From positions 4,594,001 to 4,658,000 of the forward strand of contig NZ_JALJXF010000001.1 in NCBI RefSeq assembly GCF_024169925.1: DNA of 64,000 nt, read 5' to 3'. The DNA is from Methylorubrum extorquens. Lineage in GTDB: Bacteria; Pseudomonadota; Alphaproteobacteria; Rhizobiales; Beijerinckiaceae. This document shows positions 25,958-32,772 of this stretch, piece by piece. Position 1 is the first letter of the stretch. Each line of letters opens with the position of its first letter. The notes under the pieces were generated by a model that was given only the letters and a program-made list of their open reading frames with translations, had not been told where the DNA came from and ran no database searches. Both the position numbers and the translations under genes were made by a program.

Positions 25958-26961
25958 CCGCCGCCCTGCGCCCCGCGGGTCTGGCGGGCGGGCGGTGGCC
26001 GCTGCGGCTGGCACTCGCTGCCGGGGCGGTCGTGGCGGCTGGCGCTCTCCTCGCCGGTATCGCCTGGGCGCTCGGCCCCGTCGCCGCGCCGCCGCCGCGC
26101 TCGCCCTTCGGCATCGGCTTCCGCGAAGCCGCGCCCGCGACGACCGGGCTCGGCGGCTGGCTGCTCGCGGTGCAGTCCAATTTCTCCAGCAACCTTCGCG
26201 CGGCCGTGACGGCGCTGAAGGCCGGCGGCCCCTGGATGCCGCTGATCGTGATGGGCTTTGCCTACGGCGTGTTCCACGCCGCCGGGCCAGGCCACGGCAA
26301 GGCGGTGATCGCCGGCTACATCGTGGCGGGCGAGCGCACGCTGCGGCGCGGCTTCGCCCTGAGCGCTGCCGCAGCCCTGCTCCAGGCTTGTGTCGCCATC
26401 GCCATCGTGCTCGTCGGCGTCCTCGTCCTCAACACGACCGCTGCCGGGATGACGCGGGCCGGCACCCTGATCGAGACCGTGAGCTTTGCCCTCGTGGCGG
26501 CGCTCGGCGCCGCGGTGACGTGGCGTAAGGCCGGGCGGCTCGCCGGCCTCGCCACCGATGCGCCGCCCGAGGCGTGCGGCCCCGGCTGCGGCCATACCCA
26601 CCTGACCGATGCCGCCGCCCTCGACCGGCTCGGCGGCTGGCGCGAACGGGCCGGCGTGGTGCTCGCCGCGGGCTCGCGCCCCTGCGCCGGGGCGGTGCTG
26701 ATCCTCGTGTTCTGCGCTGCGCAAGGCCTGCTCGCCGCCGGCATCGCCGCGACCTTCGCCATGGCGTTCGGCACCGCGCTCACCACCGGAGCGCTCGCAA
26801 GCCTTGCGGTGTTCGCCAAGGCCCTGGCGCTGCGGCTTGCGGGCGGGCGTGGGCAGGCTGGCGCGCTGGCGGTCGGCGGGCTCGAATTGCTGGCCGGGGC
26901 TTTTGTGCTGGTGCTCGGGCTCGCCATGCTGTCGGGTGTAGCCTCCGGCCTGGGTGGCTAA
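25948..26961 (+). CDS. NicO/RcnA-family nickel-cobalt efflux protein
   Basis: Protein of 337 residues with about six membrane helices. The metal-path signature HAAGPGHGKAVIAGYIV lies near residue 110, followed by a loop with CGPGCGHTHL and later GSRPCAGAVLILVFC. These match the NicO (RcnA/HoxN-like) family that exports Ni2+ or Co2+. It overlaps the DUF1007 gene and so forms a two-gene metal module. Its stop codon touches a palindromic repeat that may also end transcription. Confidence 0.88.
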   Translation: MSLTAALRPAGLAGGRWPLRLALAAGAVVAAGALLAGIAWALGPVAAPPPRSPFGIGFREAAPATTGLGGWLLAVQSNFSSNLRAAVTALKAGGPWMPLIVMGFAYGVFHAAGPGHGKAVIAGYIVAGERTLRRGFALSAAAALLQACVAIAIVLVGVLVLNTTAAGMTRAGTLIETVSFALVAALGAAVTWRKAGRLAGLATDAPPEACGPGCGHTHLTDAAALDRLGGWRERAGVVLAAGSRPCAGAVLILVFCAAQGLLAAGIAATFAMAFGTALTTGALASLAVFAKALALRLAGGRGQAGALAVGGLELLAGAFVLVLGLAMLSGVASGLGG

Positions 26962-27010
26962 AGCATCGTCCCGAAAGGTGGCCGCCGGCTTTCGGGAAAA
27001 GACGATGCTT
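26961..27010. repeat. REP-like palindrome, copy 1
   Basis: Outer arms AAGCATCGTC (26961-26970) and GACGATGCTT (27001-27010) pair perfectly over 10 bases. Inner arms CCCGAAAG (26970-26977) and CTTTCGGG (26989-26996) also pair. A second copy in reverse orientation lies at 42785-42835. The pattern matches the abundant intergenic palindromes of Hyphomicrobiales genomes. It begins at the stop codon of the NicO gene and could act as a terminator. Confidence 0.85.
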
Positions 27011-27076
27011 TTGACAGCCCTCTCGCCAAGGCCCACGCAGCCGTGCAAGCTTCTCCCGGATCGGGAGGAGCCCTGC

Positions 27077-27808
27077 TTGAGCGAACACCACGCCCTCGAC
27101 GTCTTCGCGCCCCTCCTCAACTGGCGGCTCCTGAAGGGCTCGCACGCCTTCCCCGGACCGGACGGGGGCACCTGCATCAACGAGGCGGCGATGGTCGCGG
27201 CGGGGCTGCCCTACCGGGCGATCACCGCGAGCGACCAGTGTCCGCCGTGCTTCTCGCGCCCGCTTGCGGCCTACGCGCTCGGTCTCAACGACGCCATGCC
27301 GGAGGCCGCGCGGCAGGGGCTGATGGCGTTCGTGCTGCGGCTCTCCGGCTCGGCGGATGCGCCTGCGGTCGAGGCTGCCCGCACCACCTTCCTGGCGCTC
27401 GAGAGCGCCCGCCGCATCCTGCCGCCGCTCCTTGATGCAGCCGGATTGCCGGCGCTCGCCGCACGCTGCGAGACGGCCTCCGATGCGGGGGCGGCCATGG
27501 TCGTGCTCCGCACCGCCGAGATGCAGGGCGGTGCGCTGTCTTACGCCGCCGCCGGCCGCCACGCCTGGATCGTGGGTGCGCGCGCCTCCGCCGTGTCGCG
27601 CACCGCCACGGCGGCGTTGCGCGCCTTCGACGACCCGCGCAGCGCCGCCGAGGTGGCGGAGGGGGCGGCCCCCTTCGCGGAGGGGACGTGGCGGGCCGCG
27701 CTCGGCCTCCTCGACGCGGCGCTTCGGATCGGCCGGCAGGCGCCGGAAATCGACCTGATGTCCGCGCATGCGCGTCTGGAAGCGGCGCGGGCCAGCGTTC
27801 AGCCGTAG
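27077..27808 (+). CDS. Conserved hypothetical protein
   Basis: Start taken at TTG 27077 because GGAGGAG lies 7 bases upstream; ATG 27005 lies inside the preceding palindrome and is less likely. The 243-residue product has no membrane segment. Visible stretch FPGPDGGTCINEAAMVAAGLPYRAI, then a Cys-Pro-Pro-Cys motif (SDQCPPCFSRPLAAYALGLND), which could bind metal. The second half is Ala/Arg-rich helices. No family is recognised. It converges with the phosphatase gene, overlapping by 10 bases at the stops. Confidence 0.7.
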   Translation: MSEHHALDVFAPLLNWRLLKGSHAFPGPDGGTCINEAAMVAAGLPYRAITASDQCPPCFSRPLAAYALGLNDAMPEAARQGLMAFVLRLSGSADAPAVEAARTTFLALESARRILPPLLDAAGLPALAARCETASDAGAAMVVLRTAEMQGGALSYAAAGRHAWIVGARASAVSRTATAALRAFDDPRSAAEVAEGAAPFAEGTWRAALGLLDAALRIGRQAPEIDLMSAHARLEAARASVQP

Positions 27809-28410
27809 GCGCGCGGGCGCGGCTCCGCCGTGAGGTCGACGTCGAGCGCCTCGCAGTTGGCGAGCCAGCGCCCGGTCAGGTGGTAGAAGAAGGTGCAGTG
27901 GCCGACGACCGCGATGGTCCGCTCCGGCCGCGCCCGCAGCCAGTCGCGAAACCCAGAGACGCGCTGGTCGAACAGCATCCGCGGCTCGACGTGCCAGCCC
28001 TCGGGCCCGGCCTCGCCGTCCGCGTACCACCACGTCTCGGGAAGATGGCCGACTTGGAAGGCCGGAAATTCCTGCGCCAGCACCGAGGCCGCCCGGCCGA
28101 TGTCGCAACTGCTCTCCTGGCATTCGCGGTGGAGCACCTCCACCAGCACGTCGGGCCCGGCCGGGTGATCGGAGAAGATCCCGGCAGTGGTCTGGAGCGC
28201 CCGGGTCAGCGGCGAGGTGACGACGAGTTCGAAGGGGATACCGCGCAGCGCCATCCGGGCCGCGGCAACCTGCGCGTGGCCGCGCTCGGACAGGCGCGCA
28301 TCGATGTGGCCGGGGTCGCGCCCCGTCGCCTCGTGATGCGCGTTGAAGGTCGATTCGCCGTGGCGGATGCAGACGATGCGGGTGGCGGAGGGCGGGGTCG
28401 AGCGGGACAT
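27799..28410 (-). CDS. Histidine phosphatase (phosphoglycerate mutase-like)
   Basis: Start chosen at ATG 28410, giving MSRSTPPSATRIVCIRHGESTFN. The 203-residue protein has the RHG phosphatase motif (RHGES, residues 16-20), LSERGHAQVAAA, SPLTRALQTT and the second catalytic His in VVGHCTFF. It hydrolyses phosphate monoesters through a phospho-His intermediate. The substrate cannot be told from sequence. Related proteins of this size act on sugar phosphates or proteins. Confidence 0.88.
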   Translation of the reverse strand: MSRSTPPSATRIVCIRHGESTFNAHHEATGRDPGHIDARLSERGHAQVAAARMALRGIPFELVVTSPLTRALQTTAGIFSDHPAGPDVLVEVLHRECQESSCDIGRAASVLAQEFPAFQVGHLPETWWYADGEAGPEGWHVEPRMLFDQRVSGFRDWLRARPERTIAVVGHCTFFYHLTGRWLANCEALDVDLTAEPRPRAYG

Positions 28411-28654
28411 CGCCCCGATGTAGGCGGATCCCGCGCCGCGGGAAGCGGCCGTGACGCCGCGCCCGATCTTCCGCACCGATCCGGACGAAGCGTCACAGTA
28501 AGCGGCGAATGGCGCCGCTTTCCGGACATCGCGCGCCGCCCGGGTGCGGAGCGGGGCCGAAGGTGGGCGAAGCGTCCCGTGGCAGCGCGGCACCCACTGG
28601 AGGAGCCTTGGCAGGAACCGGCCGCCGCGCCGGCATCCGCCGATGGAGGCTTCC

Positions 28655-30841
28655 ATGCTCTCGCTTCCCCACTCCCCGCTGCCACACTCGCCGCTCGCGC
28701 ACCCGGCTCCCGGCCTGACGCGCAACCTGCTGCTCGGGCCGCTGATCGCCCTGTTGCTCGCGCTCGTTGCCGGCATTGCGCCGGCAAGGGCACAGGATTC
28801 GAGGGCACAGGACGGCAGCGGCACGCTGTTGCTGCGCTTCGAGGGCGGGGCGCCCGTCGAGGCGCCCCGCCTGAAGGCGGATGCCGCGATCACCGTAAGC
28901 GGCCCGACGGCGCGGGCGACGATCACCCAGGCCTTCCGCAACACGACCACTGAATGGGTCGAGGGCACCTACCTGTTCCCGCTGCCGGAGGATGCGGCGG
29001 TTGATACGATGAAGCTCGTGGTCGGCGACCGGGTCATCGTCGCCGACATCCGCGAGCGCGAGGCGGCGCGGCGCGTCTACGAGGCAGCGAAGGCCGAGGG
29101 CAAGGCCGCCGCGCTCACCGAGCAGCAGCGTCCCAACCTATTCACCAATGCGGTCGCCAATATCGGCCCCGGCGAGACCGTGCTGGTGCAGATCGAGTAC
29201 CAGCAGCCGGTGCGGTCCTCCGCCGGCACCTACGCCCTGCGCCTGCCGACCGTCGTCGCCCCGCGCTACAGCCCCGCGCCCCCGGCGGTGACCTCCGTCG
29301 TCGAGCGGGCCCCCGCCGCCGATCCCGTTCCGGATCGCGAAACGATCGCGGCCCCGGTGCTCGACCCGGCCCGCCACGCGCCGATCAACCCGCTGACGCT
29401 CACCATCGCTCTCAAGGCCGGCTTTGCCCTGGGCCAAGTGCGCAGCGCGACCCACGCAATCCGCGTCGAGGAAGTGTCCGGAAACGAGCGCCGCATCACG
29501 CTCGCCGACGGCGCCACCGCCACCGACCGCGATTTCGAGCTGACCTGGACCGCCGCCCCCGGCGAGGCGCCCTCGGTCGGCCTGTTCCGCGAGCGGGTCG
29601 CGGGGGCTGAGGCGGTGCTCGCCGTGGTGACCCCGCCGGAGACCGCGAGCCCGGCCGCAACCGTCCCTCGCGACGTGGTGTTCGTCATCGATAATTCCGG
29701 CTCCATGGGCGGCGCCTCGATGCGCCAGGCCAAGGCGGGCCTGCTGATCGGCCTCGACCGGCTGGGCGCAAATGACCGCTTCAACGTGATCCGCTTCGAT
29801 CACAGCTTCGACACGCTGTTCCCGGATCTGGTGGCCGCCGACGCGCACCATCTGGCGCGCGCCAAAAGCTTCGTGGCGGGACTCCAGGCGAGCGGCGGCA
29901 CGGAGATGCTGGCGCCGCTCCAGGCCGCCTTGCGGGACGCGACGCCGGAGGAGACGGCGCGCCTGCGCCAGGTCGTGTTCCTCACCGACGGCGCCATCGG
30001 CAACGAGGCGCAGATCTTCTCGGCCATCGCGACGGAGCGCGGGCGCTCGCGGCTGTTCATGGTCGGCATCGGCTCGGCCCCGAACGGCTACCTGATGCGC
30101 CACGCCGCCGAACTCGGGCAGGGCAGCTTCACCCAGATCGACACGCCCGATCAGGTGACCGAGCGGATGCGCGCCCTGTTGGTGAAGCTGGAGAGTCCCG
30201 CCGTCACCGACCTGACCGCGACCTTCTCCGAGCCCGGCATCGACGTGACGCCGGCCCGCCTGCCCGACCTGTACCGGGGCGAGCCGCTCACCCTCTCGGC
30301 CCGGATGGGGCAGGCCCGCGGCACCCTGACCCTCACCGGCCGGATCGGCGGCCAACCCTGGCAGACGCTTCTGCACCTCGATGCGGCGCAGGAGGGAACC
30401 GGCATCGGCAAGCTCTGGGCGCGTGCGAAGATCGCCGAGGCCGAGACCGCGCGGCTGACCGGCGGGCTCTCGCCGGAGGCGGCCGACGCGGCGATCCTGC
30501 GGCTGGCTCTCGACCACGGGCTGACGACCCGCCTGACCTCGCTCGTGGCGGTGGACGCTACCCCGCGCCGGCCGGCCGGGATGCGCCTTGCCAGCACCGA
30601 ACTGCCGCTTAACCTGCCGGCCGGCTGGGACTTCGAGACGGTGTTCGGCACGCAGGACGAGGCTCCGCAGCTTCCCCCGCCGCCGCGCCAGCGCCGCGCC
30701 GCGGCCTCGGCCACGCAGATGGCCGCCGCGCAGGCGGTGGCGCTGCCGCAGACCGCCACGGATTTCGAGATCCGCGCATGGCTCGGGGCGCTGCTGCTGG
30801 CGCTCGGTCTCCTCCTCTCCCGCCGCCGGCTCGCAGCGTGA
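28655..30841 (+). CDS. Proteobacterial sortase target: VIT/vWA surface protein
   Basis: Start at ATG 28655 with GGAGG 6 bases upstream; 728 residues. Signal peptide about 20-46. A VIT domain follows (ATITQAFRNTTTEWVEGTYLFPLPEDAAVD...), then a von Willebrand A domain with a MIDAS at Asp346 (VFVIDNSGSMGG). The C-terminus is a sorting signal: LPQTA at 697-701, a hydrophobic helix at about 706-722 and an Arg-rich tail. This is the architecture of the marine proteobacterial sortase target family. The sortase is encoded next, with overlapping start and stop. Confidence 0.93.
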   Translation: MLSLPHSPLPHSPLAHPAPGLTRNLLLGPLIALLLALVAGIAPARAQDSRAQDGSGTLLLRFEGGAPVEAPRLKADAAITVSGPTARATITQAFRNTTTEWVEGTYLFPLPEDAAVDTMKLVVGDRVIVADIREREAARRVYEAAKAEGKAAALTEQQRPNLFTNAVANIGPGETVLVQIEYQQPVRSSAGTYALRLPTVVAPRYSPAPPAVTSVVERAPAADPVPDRETIAAPVLDPARHAPINPLTLTIALKAGFALGQVRSATHAIRVEEVSGNERRITLADGATATDRDFELTWTAAPGEAPSVGLFRERVAGAEAVLAVVTPPETASPAATVPRDVVFVIDNSGSMGGASMRQAKAGLLIGLDRLGANDRFNVIRFDHSFDTLFPDLVAADAHHLARAKSFVAGLQASGGTEMLAPLQAALRDATPEETARLRQVVFLTDGAIGNEAQIFSAIATERGRSRLFMVGIGSAPNGYLMRHAAELGQGSFTQIDTPDQVTERMRALLVKLESPAVTDLTATFSEPGIDVTPARLPDLYRGEPLTLSARMGQARGTLTLTGRIGGQPWQTLLHLDAAQEGTGIGKLWARAKIAEAETARLTGGLSPEAADAAILRLALDHGLTTRLTSLVAVDATPRRPAGMRLASTELPLNLPAGWDFETVFGTQDEAPQLPPPPRQRRAAASATQMAAAQAVALPQTATDFEIRAWLGALLLALGLLLSRRRLAA

Positions 30842-31455
30842 GCGGGTGCGCACAACAGGGCGCCGCACCGTGGTGCTCGGGCCGGAGGGGCCTCGCCGCC
30901 CTTCCGGCCTTCCTGCTCGTCGCGGCCGGCTTGGTTCTGCTGGCGCAGGCGGCCTGGATTCCGGCCAAGGCCGCCCTGGCGCAGGTGCTGCTGGAGCGCG
31001 CCTTCGCCCGCACCCTGGCCGAGGGCGTGGCCGTCCCTCCCTGGCCCTGGGCCGATACGGTGCCGGTCGCCCGCATCGGCTTCCCGCGGCTCGGCGAGCA
31101 TTACGTGGTGCTCGCCGGTTCGAGCGGGCAGGCGCTGGCCTTCGGGCCCGGCCATGTCGAGAGCACGCCGGAGGCGGGCGAACCGGGAACGGCGGTCTAT
31201 GCCGCCCACCGCGACACCCAGTTCCGTAGTCTCGGACGGCTCTCCATCGGTGATCTCATCGAAGTGGTGCGCCGCGATCGCGTCAGCGTCCGCTTCCGCG
31301 TCACCGGGAAACGGGTCGTGCGCTGGGACGCATCCGGCCTCGATCCGGCCGCGCCGGGCCGCCGCCTCGTGCTCGCCACCTGCTGGCCGCTCGACGCGGT
31401 GACGCCGGGGCCGGAGCGCTTGCTGGTGGAGGCGGATGCGGTCACCGAGCCTTGA
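30838..31455 (+). CDS. Class GN (proteobacterial) sortase
   Basis: GTG 30838 overlaps the stop of the target gene (GTGA). The 205-residue enzyme has a membrane anchor (about 19-40) and the sortase triad: His124 in AAHRDTQF, Cys182 in LATCWPLD and Arg194 in GPERLLVEA. It should cleave the LPQTA signal of the adjacent protein and transfer it to an unknown acceptor or to itself. Gram-negative sortases normally occur as this dedicated two-gene pair. Confidence 0.92.
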   Translation: MSGCAQQGAAPWCSGRRGLAALPAFLLVAAGLVLLAQAAWIPAKAALAQVLLERAFARTLAEGVAVPPWPWADTVPVARIGFPRLGEHYVVLAGSSGQALAFGPGHVESTPEAGEPGTAVYAAHRDTQFRSLGRLSIGDLIEVVRRDRVSVRFRVTGKRVVRWDASGLDPAAPGRRLVLATCWPLDAVTPGPERLLVEADAVTEP

Positions 31456-31506
31456 CGCCTCCCTCACCTGTGCGGTTCTGTGCGGATCCGTCCGGAACCG
31501 CACGCC

Positions 31507-32307
31507 ATGTCGCTGATCGAGGCCGATCACCCCGAGACCGAACTGCCCGACGGGCAGAGCCGCGCCATCGCGGACGCCGTGCGTGAGGCGCTGGCCCGCC
31601 GCCGCATGTCCCGGCAGGCGCTCGCGGACGCGGCCCGCATCAGCATCTCGACCCTCGAGAAGGCGCTGTCGGGCCGCCGGCCCTTCACCCTGGCGACCAC
31701 GCTGCGCCTGGAGGAGGCGCTGGGCCTTCCCCTAAGGGTGCAAACCACCGTGCTGCCCCTCGCGATTGCGGAGAAGGCGCGCCACGCGCCGGAGGAGTTC
31801 GGCTCCTACACCCGCGAGGCGGTGGCCTTCCTGACCGGGCGCTACCTGACGCTGCGCCCCTCCTTCGGGCAGGCGGGGGCGATCTTCGCCTACCGCACCG
31901 AGATCGCTTGGGACGCCGACAGCGCCCGGCTCGTCTTCCGCGAGGCCGAGCGGCTCGACGCGCCGTTCGCGCAATCCGGCACCGTCTCGGTGCCGAACCA
32001 ATCGGGCCAGATCTACCTCGTCACCAACTTCCAGGGGCAGTACCGCCTCGCCGTGCTCGGACGCCCGACGATCCAGGGCGAGATGTTCGGCATCCTGACG
32101 ACCCTGTTCTCCGGCCGCGGCACCCAGCTCACCCCGGCCGCGGCCCCGCTCGCCCTGGTGCCGGAGCGCGGGGCGCTGGCGGAGGGTGCGCAGTACGGGC
32201 GCATCACCACCGGGATGGCCTGCGAGCCGGCCTACCGGCGCATCCTCGACCGGGTGCGCGAGGATGTGTTCGCGGTGTTTCCGGGGTGCGGGGAGGGAGC
32301 GGCCTGA
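31507..32307 (+). CDS. XRE-type HTH regulator with unknown C-terminal domain
   Basis: Start taken at ATG 31507 (MSLIEADHPETELPDG). The 266-residue protein has an N-terminal Cro/CI-type helix-turn-helix (about 20-75, RRRMSRQALADAARISISTLEKALSGRRPF). The remaining 180 residues hold a conserved-looking but unrecognised domain with EFGSYTREAVAFLTGRYLTLRPSF and SGQIYLVTNFQGQYRLAVLG, possibly ligand-sensing. It follows the sortase gene by 51 bases on the same strand and may regulate that pair or itself. Confidence 0.82.
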   Translation: MSLIEADHPETELPDGQSRAIADAVREALARRRMSRQALADAARISISTLEKALSGRRPFTLATTLRLEEALGLPLRVQTTVLPLAIAEKARHAPEEFGSYTREAVAFLTGRYLTLRPSFGQAGAIFAYRTEIAWDADSARLVFREAERLDAPFAQSGTVSVPNQSGQIYLVTNFQGQYRLAVLGRPTIQGEMFGILTTLFSGRGTQLTPAAAPLALVPERGALAEGAQYGRITTGMACEPAYRRILDRVREDVFAVFPGCGEGAA

Positions 32308-32311
32308 AGCG

Positions 32312-32632
32312 TCAGGCCGTGCTCGATAGCTTCATCAGCACGAGGCCGCCGACGATCAGCAGCGCCGCCACGATGCGGGTGGCGTTCATCGCCTCGCCGA
32401 GAAAGGCGATGCCGACGATGAAGGCGCCGACGGCACCGATGCCTGTCCAGATCGTGTAGGCGGTGCCGAGCGGCAGGCTGCGCATCGCCCAGGCGAGGCA
32501 ACCGAAGCTCAAGGCCATGGTCACGAGGGTGATGACGCTGGGCCAGAGGCGCGAGAACCCCTCCGACTGCTTCATCGAGAAGGCCCAGACGACCTCCAGC
32601 AAACCGGCAACGACAAGAACGATCCAGGCCAC
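32312..32632 (-). CDS. sugE: SMR-family guanidinium exporter (SugE/Gdx)
   Basis: GTG start at 32632, 106 residues, four membrane helices. The sequence AWIVLVVAGLLEVVWAFSMKQSEGFSR and LGTAYTIWTGIGAVGAFIVGI match Gdx/SugE, including the essential membrane Glu in GLLEVVWA (residue 13). Members of this subgroup export guanidinium in exchange for protons as antiparallel dimers. Older annotation would call it a quaternary ammonium transporter. The leader contains a hairpin that resembles half of a guanidine-II riboswitch. Confidence 0.93.
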   Translation of the reverse strand: MAWIVLVVAGLLEVVWAFSMKQSEGFSRLWPSVITLVTMALSFGCLAWAMRSLPLGTAYTIWTGIGAVGAFIVGIAFLGEAMNATRIVAALLIVGGLVLMKLSSTA

Positions 32633-32655
32633 GGCAACCTCATGGGGCGCATGAG

Positions 32656-32669
32656 CCGGGCCGTCCCGG
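32656..32669 (-). promoter_or_regulatory. Candidate guanidine-II (mini-ykkC) hairpin in sugE leader
   Basis: On the minus strand the leader reads CCGGGACGGCCCGG, a 5-bp stem with an ACGG loop. Guanidine-II riboswitches have two hairpins with ACGR loops ahead of sugE/gdx. A second stem farther upstream (GAGG with CCTC and a six-base loop) lacks the ACGR loop, so only one half fits. A later hairpin (CTCATG with CATGAG) overlaps the GAGG ribosome site. The hairpins are seen; riboswitch function is inferred. Confidence 0.35.
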
Positions 32670-32772
32670 ACTTGGGCCCCTGGATGGGGGAGGACGTTGC
32701 CTCGCAGACGCTTCACCTAAAGCGGAGGCTGGAAGAGTCACGTGTGAGGCCGCACCAAAAAAACGCCAGTCG

